Of a DNA stretch of 50,718 nucleotides, positions 39,801 through 47,132 are shown in pieces. The DNA is taken from assembly GCF_913055755.1 (NCBI RefSeq), contig NZ_CAJXKH010000012.1, positions 1 through 50,718 of the forward strand. Reading direction: 5' to 3'. The notes beneath the pieces were generated by a model. That model made no database searches. It worked only from the letters and a program-made list of their open reading frames with translations, and had not been told where the DNA came from. Made by a program: the position numbers and the translations under genes. Each line of letters begins with the position of its first letter. Positions within the stretch are counted from its first letter, which is position 1. This stretch comes from an uncultured Microbulbifer sp. GTDB taxonomy: Bacteria > Pseudomonadota > Gammaproteobacteria > Pseudomonadales > Cellvibrionaceae.

Positions 39801-39996
39801 TCACCTGGCGGGAAACTTCCTCGGCGGAGGCGCCGGGCCAGACGGTATTCACCACCATCACCTTGAAGGTAAATGGCGGGTCTTCACTTTGTCCCAGTTG
39901 GGTATAGGAAACGGCGCCCAGTACGCTGAGCAGGATCATGGCGTAGAGCACCAGGGGGCGGTTGTGTAACGCCCACTCGGAAAGATTGAATCGCAT
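36895..39996 (-). CDS. RND efflux pump permease
   Basis: A 1033-residue inner-membrane proton-driven transporter. It has twelve predicted membrane segments in two repeats separated by large periplasmic loops. It opens MRFNLSEWALHNRPLVLYAM and includes PPFTFKVMVVNTVWPGASAE, the TM4 motif LVLALGLMVDDAIIAVEMMA (acidic residues of proton relay) and the second-half TM10-12 blocks GIIGVTLFLLLFNQPFGFVA and RNSVILVDQIEQDIRQGL. PIVLTGLTAVLAMIPLSRSD is also typical. Length is that of HAE-1 drug-efflux members. The adaptor gene lies upstream in the same direction; no outer membrane factor gene is in the unit, so a TolC from elsewhere is needed. Confidence 0.95.
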   Translation of the reverse strand: MRFNLSEWALHNRPLVLYAMILLSVLGAVSYTQLGQSEDPPFTFKVMVVNTVWPGASAEEVSRQVTERIEKKLLETGEYQRITSFSRPGQSQVMFVARDSMRSSEIPDLWYQVRKKVGDIRHTLPPDIQGPFFNDEFGTTFGNIYALTGKDFDYALMKDYAERLQLALQRVADVGKVELLGLQDERIWVEISNTKLASLGISLAAVQGALQQQNSLADAGFVEASSDRVRLRVSGQFRSVEEIRKFPIRAAGQTLHLGDIADIYRGFSDPPQPRMRFMGEDAIGLAVSMKQGGDILQLGKNLDATFAELQQDLPVGLELRKVSDQPAAVKRGVGEFLKVLAEALAIVMLVSFFSLGLRTGLVVALSIPLVLAMTFALMNYFGIGLHKISLGALVLALGLMVDDAIIAVEMMAIKMEQGLSRIKAAGFAWTSTAFPMLTGTLITAAGFLPIATAESGTGEYTRSIFQVVTLSLLASWVAAVLFVPYLGDKLLPNLARHDSSGAVHDPYSKPFYQRFRALVQWCLRYRKTVIALTVLVFVGSLALFRFVPQQFFPSSGRLELMVDLKLSEGASLTATEQQAARLETLLAQNPQVENYVAYVGTGSPRFYLPLDQQLPAASFAQFVIMTRSVDEREAVRSWLISTLHEQFPAVRTRVSRLENGPPVGYPVQFRVSGEHIRDVREIAREVAAKVQQNPAVTNVHLDWEEPSKVVRLDVDQERARALGVNSSELSRALQGSLSGTSVGQYREDNELIAVQVRGEPGERIALAQLGNLAVQTESGRNLPLNQVATLDYGFEEGIIWHRDRLPTVTVRADIYGKQQPATVVGEIWPQLADIKQSLPPGYLLEIGGSVEESARGQASVNAGMPLFVLVVLTLLMLQLRSFSLSTMVFLTAPLGIIGVTLFLLLFNQPFGFVAMLGTIALAGMIMRNSVILVDQIEQDIRQGLKPWDAIVESTVRRFRPIVLTGLTAVLAMIPLSRSDFFGPMAVAIMGGLIVATALTLLFLPALYAAWYRVRETEAGNLEEKIPSSASALS

Positions 39997-40061
39997 GGTC
40001 TTGGTTCCGGCTGAAACTGCGCTTGAAGGAAATGGCGAAGGGGACTGGCTGGCCGGGACTA

Positions 40062-41225
40062 TCAGAGTCCCAGGGCCAGGTCCGTGCCAAATTCGATGGG
40101 GCGGTTGTTGCGGTCCACCGGCCTTACCCGCTGGCCTTCCCGCACCAGCTGGGTGCCGGCGGCGAGGATCCAGTCGTCCGCACGCATATCGCCGCGCACC
40201 AGTGCGGTTTCTGCGCCGTAACTGCTGACCGCCACCGGAACCCGGTGCAGGGTGGAGGTCTCGCGGTCCAGTTTCCAGATATGCGCACTGCCGTTATCCG
40301 CGGTCACTGCCGCCATCGGTACCGACAGGGTGCGTTGCTGCTCACCGGCGTGAGCATCGCTGTCGCCGCCACCCTGGATATACACCCGGGCGCTCTGGCC
40401 CAGCTCGGCGCCGGCATCGCTGTGGTTGAACGCGACGCGGGCCTCAAAGGTGCGCAGGGTGCTGTCTGCGGCGGGGGAGATTTCGCGGATCTGGCCGGGA
40501 AACGGTGCGCCGGGCCTGGACCACAGTTCCAGGGTGACATCCTGGCCCACCCGGAACTGGTCGATCTGCTGTTCCGGCAGGTGAATGTGCACTTCCCGTT
40601 CGCCGTCCACCGCCAGGTGAAATACCGCCTGCCCGGGGGAAACCACCTGGCCGACCTCGATCATGCGCTGTGTAACAACGCCATCGCGGGGGGCCCTGAG
40701 GGTCGCGTAGTCCACCTGGTTACTGGCGACTTCGAGTTGTGAGCGGGCGCGGGTCAGCTGCGCCGCGCTGGCGTCGAGGCGGGTTTGCGCCGCGTCGAAC
40801 TGGGATTCTCCCACCAGCTTGCGTTCAAATAACGTGCGGAAACGGTCGGCTTCGCTGCGGGCGTTGCGGTGCTCTGCCTGCGCTGCTGCCAGCTGCGCCC
40901 GGGCGCTGTCCCGCTGCAGCGCCAGATCCTCTGCGTCCAGCGTTGCCAGCGCCTGGCCCTTTTTTACCCGGTCACCTTCCTGCACCAGCCGCTGGGTGAC
41001 TTCGCCGCCGACGCGAAATGCCAGCGCCGGTTCGTGGCGGGCGCGCACCTCACCGGGATACACCGCGGTCTGGCTGCCGGAGGCCTTGGGCTGTACCACA
41101 ATGGCGGGTTTGGGTGGGGTCTCGCGGCTGGACTCTGCCGGCGAGCAGGCCGCGAGCGCGAGTATTGCCGGCACCGCCGCAAGCAGTGCGAAGGCGCGCC
41201 GGGAGCGGGTCACTACGGGTTTCAT
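40062..41225 (-). CDS. RND efflux periplasmic adaptor (lipoprotein)
   Basis: A 387-residue membrane fusion protein. The signal sequence ends in the lipobox LALAAC. The lipoyl half LAFRVGGEVTQRLVQEGDRV is followed by KKGQALATLDAEDLALQ, a helical hairpin (AQAEHRNARSEADRFRTLFE), the second half LRAPRDGVVTQRMIEVGQVV, a beta-barrel and a membrane-proximal domain. The ATG at 41225 (MKPVVTRS) has AGAGG five bases upstream; a GTG two codons earlier is possible. It is 65 bp upstream of the RND permease gene and divergent from the TetR gene, so both genes are probably repressed from the operator region at 41359-41398. Confidence 0.93.
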   Translation of the reverse strand: MKPVVTRSRRAFALLAAVPAILALAACSPAESSRETPPKPAIVVQPKASGSQTAVYPGEVRARHEPALAFRVGGEVTQRLVQEGDRVKKGQALATLDAEDLALQRDSARAQLAAAQAEHRNARSEADRFRTLFERKLVGESQFDAAQTRLDASAAQLTRARSQLEVASNQVDYATLRAPRDGVVTQRMIEVGQVVSPGQAVFHLAVDGEREVHIHLPEQQIDQFRVGQDVTLELWSRPGAPFPGQIREISPAADSTLRTFEARVAFNHSDAGAELGQSARVYIQGGGDSDAHAGEQQRTLSVPMAAVTADNGSAHIWKLDRETSTLHRVPVAVSSYGAETALVRGDMRADDWILAAGTQLVREGQRVRPVDRNNRPIEFGTDLALGL

Positions 41226-41358
41226 GGACACCTCTTTCCTTGTGTTTTCGGTGGCTGCGGTGAAATTGACGCCATGGTTCTGGCTCCGGCGTCGAACTGG
41301 TACAGTGGTACGGCTGGTTCCCCCGTGTGGTTCTTTGCGCCGGGGGAAGCCATAAATG

Positions 41359-41398
41359 CTATACTGGCGAGTATAGTAATTATATTAAACTCGCGAGT
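41359..41398. promoter_or_regulatory. Divergent promoter/operator region of the RND genes and tetR
   Basis: Two palindromes stand close together: CTATACT-GGCG-AGTATAG (41359-41376) and ACTCGCGAGT (41389-41398). They flank an AT-rich stretch with TATATT/TATAAT hexamers usable as -10 elements in either direction. Layout is typical of TetR autoregulation with control of a divergent pump. Confidence 0.7.
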
Positions 41399-41469
41399 CC
41401 ACTAATTCGGTGGATGTTATACCGTGCGCCACATCTGCGCGGGCAACGCGGGAGCAACACGAGCACACC

Positions 41470-42108
41470 ATGTCCGAACAAACCCTGCCCGGTGCAACCC
41501 GCGGGCGCCCCAAGGATCCCGCCAAGCGGCAGGCCATTCTCGAAGCGGCCAAAGAACTGTTCCTCACCCGTGGCTTTGCCGGCACCAATATGGATGCCGT
41601 CGCCAGTGCCGCCGGGGTATCCAAGCTGACGGTGTACAACCACTTCTCCGACAAGGAGACCCTGTATATCACCGCCATTGAGGCCAAGTGCGAAAACCTG
41701 ATGCCGCTGCCGATGTTCACCCTGGAACCGGGCGGATCGGTGGCGGAGACGCTGCAAAGCATCGGCGAAGCGTTTCTGGAGATGATTTACAGCGAGGACT
41801 CACTGCGGCTGATGCGCCTGATCAATGCCATCGGTGCGGAGGACCCGCAGATGGCGCAGCTGTTCTACGAGGCGGGGCCGCAGCGCACCCAGAATGCCCT
41901 GGCGAACTTCCTCGACCGCGCCAATGCGCTGGGGATGCTAAGGGTTCCGGATACACTGCATGCGGCGGAACTGTACTTCGGCATGTTGCAGGGCGGTTGC
42001 CGACATATCCAGATTATGCTGGGTTGCTGTCCCACCCCGGGCAGAGAGGACAATCGCGAGCATGTTGCGGAGGCGGTGCGGGTTTTTACGCACGCCTATG
42101 GGAAGTGA
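41470..42108 (+). CDS. TetR/AcrR family transcriptional regulator
   Basis: A 212-residue repressor. The N-terminal TetR helix-turn-helix covers about residues 20-65 (KRQAILEAAKELFLTRGFAG, then MDAVASAAGVSKLTVYNHFS and KETLYITAI). The C-terminal ligand domain is of the AefR-like type, including ALANFLDRANALGMLRVPDT and LYFGMLQGGCRHIQIMLGCC. Start ATG 41470 (MSEQTLPGATRGRPKD) fits the family; the in-frame extension upstream overlaps the promoter. It is divergent from the RND adaptor-permease genes and is their likely repressor. Confidence 0.92.
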   Translation: MSEQTLPGATRGRPKDPAKRQAILEAAKELFLTRGFAGTNMDAVASAAGVSKLTVYNHFSDKETLYITAIEAKCENLMPLPMFTLEPGGSVAETLQSIGEAFLEMIYSEDSLRLMRLINAIGAEDPQMAQLFYEAGPQRTQNALANFLDRANALGMLRVPDTLHAAELYFGMLQGGCRHIQIMLGCCPTPGREDNREHVAEAVRVFTHAYGK

Positions 42109-42146
42109 AATTTATCCTGGCCAATAGCGAGTCACCAGGCTGAGAA

Positions 42147-42266
42147 GGTGGCGGTATCAAGGGGCGCTTTGCGGGACCGTCTGCGGCCTGGATGGCCGCA
42201 GCCGAGCCCCCATGGATGGGTTTACGGCGTGTCCTGGAAAGCGCCCCTTGATAGCGGCACCGCCAC
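42147..42266 (-). repeat. Interspersed palindromic element, copy 3 (divergent)
   Basis: Outer arms GGTATCAAGGGGCGCTTT (from 42153) and AAAGCGCCCCTTGATA (42238-42253) enclose the conserved core (GACACGCCGTAAACCCATCC on the reverse strand). The inner hairpin is a different one from the other copies: CTGCGGCC/GGCCGCAG (42181-42201). It lies between the convergent tetR and ABC permease genes. Confidence 0.88.
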
Positions 42267-42282
42267 TATGACTTCTAGTTCC

Positions 42283-43044
42283 TCAGGTCCGGATCTTGTA
42301 ACCGCTGCGGAAAATCCACCACACGCTGAGCATGCACAGCAACAGAAACAGCAGGGTCATGCCCAGGCTGATACCCACATGCACATCGGCGACCCCGTAA
42401 AAGGCCCAGCGGAACCCACTGATCAGGTAGACCACCGGATTGAACAGCGTCACCTTCTGCCAGAATTCCGGCAGCATATTGATGGAATAGAAAGCGCCGC
42501 CGAGAAAGGTCAGCGGCGTGATCACCATCAGCGGAATGATCTGCAGCTTCTGGAAGTCGTCCGCCCACACACCGATGATGAACCCGAACATACTGAAGGT
42601 TACCGCGGTCAGCACCAGGAAGCTGAACATCCAGATCGGGTGCACAATTTCATAGTCCACAAAGAAGCGCGCGGTAATCAGAATCAGAAGGCCGATAATC
42701 ACCGACTTTGTTGCCGCCGCGCCCACGTAACCGGCCACAATCTCGAATGCCGATACCGGCGCGGAGAGCACCTCGTAGATGGTGCCGCTGAATTTGGGAA
42801 AGAAAATCCCGAAGGAGGCATTGGAAATACTCTCCGACAACAGTGACAGCATGATCAGGCCGGGAATAATAAACGCCCCGTAACTCACCCCCTCGATATC
42901 TCCCAGGCGGCTGCCGATGGCGGTGCCGAATACGATAAAGTACAGGCAGGTGGAAATCACCGGCCAGGCGATGCTCTGCATCAGGGTGCGCGCGGTGCGG
43001 GCCATTTCGAATTTGTAGATGGCGCGGATGCCGTAAATATTCAT
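42283..43044 (-). CDS. ABC-2 type transporter permease (YadH-like)
   Basis: A 253-residue membrane protein with six predicted segments. It begins [20 protein letters not shown] and includes [80 protein letters not shown] and [18 protein letters not shown], blocks typical of YadH/NodJ-type ABC-2 permeases. It is 13 bp downstream of its ATPase gene. The exported substrate is unknown. Confidence 0.92.
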   Translation of the reverse strand: MNIYGIRAIYKFEMARTARTLMQSIAWPVISTCLYFIVFGTAIGSRLGDIEGVSYGAFIIPGLIMLSLLSESISNASFGIFFPKFSGTIYEVLSAPVSAFEIVAGYVGAAATKSVIIGLLILITARFFVDYEIVHPIWMFSFLVLTAVTFSMFGFIIGVWADDFQKLQIIPLMVITPLTFLGGAFYSINMLPEFWQKVTLFNPVVYLISGFRWAFYGVADVHVGISLGMTLLFLLLCMLSVWWIFRSGYKIRT

Positions 43045-43057
43045 TTTTCCCCCGATA

Positions 43058-44005
43058 TTACTCTGACTGCAGGCGTTCGCTCTGGCTCTGTTTCACCAGG
43101 TTGACGAAAATTTCTTCCAGCGAACTCTCGCTGGAGTGCAGGTCCTTGAACTCGATACCCTGCTGGTTGAGGTTGCGCAGCAGTTCGGCAATACCGGTAC
43201 TTTCGTGCTGGGTATCGAAGGTGTAGGTCAGTTGATAGCCCTCGTCGGTAATTTCCAGTGCGTACTCTGTCAGCGCTGCAGGCAGCTCGTGCAGCGGGTT
43301 TTGCAGCTGGATCGCCAGCTGCTTTTTGCCCAGCTTGCGCATCAGGGTATTTTTTTCTTCCACCAGTACCAGCTGACCGTGATTGATCACGCCGATACGA
43401 TCGGCCATTTCCTCGGCCTCCTCGATATAGTGGGTGGTGAGAATAATGGTCACTCCGGATTCCCGCAGTTCACGCACCATTTCCCACATATCCCGGCGCA
43501 ATTCCACATCGACGCCGGCTGTGGGTTCGTCGAGAAACAGGATTTTGGGTTCGTGGGACAGTGCCTTGGCAATCATCACCCGGCGTTTCATGCCGCCGGA
43601 CAGCGCCATGATCTTGCTGTCTTTCTTTTCCCACAGGGAGAGCTGACGCAGGATTTTTTCGATATAGGCGGGATTCGGGGCCTTGCCGAACAGGCCGCGG
43701 CTGAAAGAGACGGTGGCCCAGACATTTTCAAACGCGTCGGTGGAAAGTTCCTGGGGAACCAGTCCGATCTTGCTGCGCGCGGCACGAAACTCCCGTTGGA
43801 TATCGTGACCGTCGGCGAGTACGGTGCCGTTGCTGGCATTGACGATACCGCAGATGATGCTGATCAGCGTGGTTTTGCCCGCGCCATTGGGGCCGAGCAG
43901 GGCGAAGATTTCCCCGCGCTGGATTTCGAGGTCGACGGATTTGAGTGCGGTAAAACCACCGGCATAGGTTTTACCGACACCCTGTACGGATATGATCGGT
44001 TGCAC
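43058..44005 (-). CDS. ABC transporter ATP-binding protein (YadG-like)
   Basis: A 315-residue ATPase. Walker A is [16 protein letters not shown], the Q-loop region is [17 protein letters not shown], the signature is [16 protein letters not shown], Walker B is [17 protein letters not shown] and the H-loop region is [14 protein letters not shown]. The C-terminal tail ends around [15 protein letters not shown], as in YadG. GTG 44005 ([17 protein letters not shown]) is the chosen start: a GGGGGG-rich ribosome-binding site is seven to twelve bases upstream, while the frame extending to 44305 crosses the neighbouring gene and is Pro/Ser/Thr-rich noise. Confidence 0.92.
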   Translation of the reverse strand: MQPIISVQGVGKTYAGGFTALKSVDLEIQRGEIFALLGPNGAGKTTLISIICGIVNASNGTVLADGHDIQREFRAARSKIGLVPQELSTDAFENVWATVSFSRGLFGKAPNPAYIEKILRQLSLWEKKDSKIMALSGGMKRRVMIAKALSHEPKILFLDEPTAGVDVELRRDMWEMVRELRESGVTIILTTHYIEEAEEMADRIGVINHGQLVLVEEKNTLMRKLGKKQLAIQLQNPLHELPAALTEYALEITDEGYQLTYTFDTQHESTGIAELLRNLNQQGIEFKDLHSSESSLEEIFVNLVKQSQSERLQSE

Positions 44006-44099
44006 GCTTTCCCCCCTGGAACGTTTTTGCGGTAGCCATTTTGCACTGAAGCCTGTGGCTTGCGCTACCGCTGTGCGCCGGGAGGAAGCGGCGGTTGGT

Positions 44100-44828
44100 T
44101 TAGATGTGGAAAATTTTGTTATAGAACGCCACTGCGCCTTCGTAGGCGTCGTTGGCTGCTTCTTCGTTGTAGGCGAGGGGAATGCCGAACTTTTCCCCAC
44201 GGCCGGTGGCAGCGGGGTTGGTGAAGCCGTGTTTGGCACCGGGGTAGCTGATGAGGTCAAAGCGCGCGCCGGCGGTCTGCATTTCGATAACAAAATTGGC
44301 GACATCTTGCGCGGGGATCATGTCGTCATCTCCGCCGGTGTAGACCTGCAATTGCGCCTTGATATCGCCGGGCTGTACTTTTACGTCGGTTTGCAGTGCA
44401 CCATGGAAACTGACGACGCCCTTGAGGGGCAGGCCGAGGCGGGCCATGGTGAGGGAGACGGCGCCGCCGAAGCAGTAGCCCTGGGCGGCGACTTCGCCGG
44501 TTTCTACGGTTTCGTGCTGGTTGACGAGGTCGAGGGCGGCCTGGAAACGTTTGAGCGGGGCGCCTTCGGTTTGCAGGGTTTTGTTCATGAGGGCGGCGGC
44601 GTCGGTGGGGTTGTCTGCGCCGATGTTGGTGCCGTACATGTCGAGGGCGAAGGCGGTGAATCCTTCGGCGGCGAGGCGTTCGGCTTCTTCGCGGGTGAAG
44701 TCATTCATGCCCCACCATTCGTGCACGAGGATAATTGCGGGGCGTTTGCCTTCGATGCTGTCGTCGTAGGCGAGGTAGCCGGTGAAGGATTCGCCATCGA
44801 TGGTGTATTCGATTTCTTCGGTGTGCAC
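44100..44828 (-). CDS. Dienelactone hydrolase family protein
   Basis: A 242-residue alpha/beta hydrolase of the DLH family. It has [20 protein letters not shown] near the oxyanion region, the Cys nucleophile elbow [18 protein letters not shown], the acid region [13 protein letters not shown] and the catalytic His in [12 protein letters not shown]. Such enzymes hydrolyse dienelactones or other small esters; no aromatic degradation genes are nearby, so the substrate is unknown. The GTG start at 44828 has AGGAGG six bases upstream. It lies between the ABC ATPase gene (95 bp) and palindrome copy 4. Confidence 0.9.
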   Translation of the reverse strand: MHTEEIEYTIDGESFTGYLAYDDSIEGKRPAIILVHEWWGMNDFTREEAERLAAEGFTAFALDMYGTNIGADNPTDAAALMNKTLQTEGAPLKRFQAALDLVNQHETVETGEVAAQGYCFGGAVSLTMARLGLPLKGVVSFHGALQTDVKVQPGDIKAQLQVYTGGDDDMIPAQDVANFVIEMQTAGARFDLISYPGAKHGFTNPAATGRGEKFGIPLAYNEEAANDAYEGAVAFYNKIFHI

Positions 44829-44976
44829 TGTGTCCTCCTGGGTGCAAGAGTGTTCGAATTAGGTGTGCACAGATTAGATTGGGAGGGTGGGCAAAGCAAC
44901 GCTGTAGGGTGAGGTGGTTGTCTGAACGTTCGGTGGCGCGGTGGCGGCAGGGAAGTCTGGTGGCGGCACAGCTACC

Positions 44977-45066
44977 GGGTACACCTTTGCGAGACACGCC
45001 GTGCACCCATCCCTGGGGGCTCTTCGAAAACATCCCTGTTTTCGAAGGTCTCGCAAAGGTGTACCC
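44977..45066 (+). repeat. Interspersed palindromic element, copy 4
   Basis: Arms GGGTACACCTTTGCGAGAC (44977-44995) and GTCTCGCAAAGGTGTACCC (45048-45066) pair perfectly over 19 bp around the core GACACGCCGTGCACCCATCC and the TTCGAAAAC-type inner hairpin. The flank GGTGGCGGCACAGCTACCGG matches other copies. It lies between the dienelactone hydrolase and trmH genes. Confidence 0.92.
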
Positions 45067-45098
45067 GTTATCTGTGCCTTCAAGTTGACCTTTTGTGG

Positions 45099-45785
45099 CT
45101 ACTGGTCAGGTTGCCGGTACTTGGCATCTTTCGGTGGGATGATGTCGCCGTCCTCATCCAGTTCCGGAAATGCCAGTCCGTGCTTTTCGCAGTACTTGAC
45201 CATTTTCGGGTGCATCCAGCGGAACAGGATTTCTTTGATCGCCGGGTCGTCTTCGTCCAGGGTTTTATCGTCGTACATGCCGGCGTTCTGCCGTTGGTGC
45301 ATGGCTTCCTGGAGGATGATGGCGGCGGCGACGCTGACGTTGTAGCTCTCCACCATGCCGATGATGGGAATGGTGACGTGGTCGTCTGCATGTTCGGCGG
45401 CGTAGTCGCTGAGGCCGTGTTTTTCGGCCCCCATGATGAGGGCGAAGGGTTTGGTGTAGTCGGCCTGGCGGAAGTCGATGGCGCGGTCGGACCAGTGGGC
45501 GGCGTAGAGGTGCATGCCGCGGTTTTTGAGTTCGGCGATGCCAGTTTCTATGTCGGGGTAGACGGCGTTGCCGGTGAAGCGGCCGCTGCCGCCGGCGGTG
45601 TTGTGGTAGAGCAGGTGGCCGTAGCTGGGTTGGACCATGTGGATTTCGGGGATGCCGACGGCGTCGGCGGTGCGCAGCATGGCGGAGATGTTCTGGGCTT
45701 TGTGTACCTGGTCGGTGAGCAGGGTCATGTCGTGCTGGCGCTGGCGGAGCACCTGCTTGAATTTCTCGTAGCGGCTGCGGCTCAT
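45099..45785 (-). CDS. trmH: tRNA (guanosine(18)-2'-O)-methyltransferase TrmH
   Basis: A 228-residue SPOUT-fold methyltransferase that modifies G18 in the D-loop of tRNA. It opens MSRSRYEKFKQVLRQRQHDM, then shows the motif 1 region VHKAQNISAMLRTADAVGIP, motif 2 LIMGAEKHGLSDYAAEHADD and motif 3 IPIIGMVESYNVSVAAAI with the knot. The C-terminal extension (about 60 residues) is the one typical of TrmH/SpoU. Length matches E. coli TrmH (229). It is monocistronic between palindrome copy 4 and the MFS gene. Confidence 0.95.
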   Translation of the reverse strand: MSRSRYEKFKQVLRQRQHDMTLLTDQVHKAQNISAMLRTADAVGIPEIHMVQPSYGHLLYHNTAGGSGRFTGNAVYPDIETGIAELKNRGMHLYAAHWSDRAIDFRQADYTKPFALIMGAEKHGLSDYAAEHADDHVTIPIIGMVESYNVSVAAAIILQEAMHQRQNAGMYDDKTLDEDDPAIKEILFRWMHPKMVKYCEKHGLAFPELDEDGDIIPPKDAKYRQPDQ

Positions 45786-45878
45786 GGTACTTCTATCTGG
45801 CTCGGTCTTTGTTGGCCGCGGATTATAGCATTGCAGGCTGGCGCGGTTCGGCGAGCTCGCAGTGCTCCACTTCGGGAA

Positions 45879-47111
45879 TCAATTTACCGTTGCTGCACTT
45901 CCTTTTTGTCGGGCGAAAATAATCGCAACGGCGGCGAGTGCCAGGGGGGTGAAGGATACGGCGAGTACGGTGTTCCAGCCGTAAGCGCCGAGGATGCCGC
46001 CGGAGGCGAAGGAGCCGATGGCCATGAGTCCGAAGACGATGAAGTCGTTGAAGGACTGCACGCGGGTTTTCTCTTCCGGGCGGTGGCTTTCCAGTACCAG
46101 GGTGGAGGCGCCGAGGAAGCCGAAGTTCCAGCCGATGCCCAGCAGGATCAGCATGCTCCAGAAGTGCACCACGCCGACGCCTTCGAGGCCGATGACGGCG
46201 GATATTCCGGTGAGTAACAGTCCCAAAGTGGTGATGGCGCCGGCGCCGAAGCGGGTGATGAGTTTGCCGGTGAAGAAGCTGGGGGCGTACATGGCGATGA
46301 CGTGCCACTGGATGCCGAGGTTGGCGGTTTCCTGTGAGTGCCCGTGCATGTGCATCGCCAGCGGGGCGGCGGTCATCAGGAAGTTCATCAGGGTATAGGA
46401 GACGGCGCCGCAGGTGGCGGCGGCGATAAAGCGCGGTTGCAGTGCGATGGTGGCGAGCGGGCTGCCGCCGGCCTGTTCCGCGGCGGTGGGTTTGGGCAGG
46501 CGCACCCCGAGCAGGATGACACCACAGGCGGCGGCGACCAGGGCCTGGATCAGGAAGGTGGCGACGAACAGTTGCTGCGGCCACAGGTGCATGGTCCAGG
46601 TGACCAGCTGTGGGCCGATTACCCCCGCCGCCACGCCCCCGGCCATTACCAGTGACAGTGCCTGGGCCTTGCGTTCCGGCGCGGCGGCGTCGGCGGCGGC
46701 GAAGCGGAATGACAGCACCACTGCGGCGTAGGCGCCGCCGCAGAAGGCGGCCAGGCAGAACAGCCAGAAGGACGCGACGATCATCGCGTACATGGACAGG
46801 AGTCCACACAGTACGCCGGCAGCGGTGCCGGCGAGGAATGCGGCGCGGCGGCCGTAGCGCCCGGCGATGGCGCCCGCCGGCAGGATGCACGCGGCCATGC
46901 CGACGACAAAAATGGACAGGGGCAGGGTGGCCAGCAGTGGCGAGGGTGCGAGGGTGTTGCCGACGATGGCGCCGGTGGCATAGACCACCACGGAATTTGC
47001 CCCGGCCAGGGCCTGGGCAATGGTGAGCCGCCAGATATTGCTTCGCTGCACGCGTTCGCTGGGATCGGCTGGGGATTCGCTCGTCAGAGCGCTGCTGTCA
47101 TCGCTGTTCAT
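45879..47111 (-). CDS. Major facilitator superfamily transporter
   Basis: A 410-residue membrane protein with twelve predicted transmembrane segments. The TM2-3 loop motif A region reads GAIAGRYGRRAAFLAGTAAG. Other segments include ALAGANSVVVYATGAIVGNT, LSLVMAGGVAAGVIGPQLVT, the central loop RLPKPTAAEQAGG, and HFWSMLILLGIGWNFGFLGA. It looks like a drug:proton antiporter-like MFS protein; the substrate cannot be deduced. It is 21 bp downstream of moeA on the same strand and may share its transcript. Confidence 0.9.
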   Translation of the reverse strand: MNSDDSSALTSESPADPSERVQRSNIWRLTIAQALAGANSVVVYATGAIVGNTLAPSPLLATLPLSIFVVGMAACILPAGAIAGRYGRRAAFLAGTAAGVLCGLLSMYAMIVASFWLFCLAAFCGGAYAAVVLSFRFAAADAAAPERKAQALSLVMAGGVAAGVIGPQLVTWTMHLWPQQLFVATFLIQALVAAACGVILLGVRLPKPTAAEQAGGSPLATIALQPRFIAAATCGAVSYTLMNFLMTAAPLAMHMHGHSQETANLGIQWHVIAMYAPSFFTGKLITRFGAGAITTLGLLLTGISAVIGLEGVGVVHFWSMLILLGIGWNFGFLGASTLVLESHRPEEKTRVQSFNDFIVFGLMAIGSFASGGILGAYGWNTVLAVSFTPLALAAVAIIFARQKGSAATVN

Positions 47112-47132
47112 GTGTATTGATTCGTCAAAAAG

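Noticed and set aside
43058..44305. Longer form of the ABC ATPase gene with 100 extra N-terminal residues
   Set aside because: The extension overlaps the end of the dienelactone hydrolase gene, is low-complexity Pro/Ser/Thr, and a good ribosome-binding site precedes GTG 44005.
33706..45083. Short open frames containing LRDLRKQGRFRRAPRDGF at several places
   Set aside because: These frames cross the interspersed palindromes. The shared peptide is just the translated repeat, and the frames lack ribosome-binding sites and differ in their flanks.
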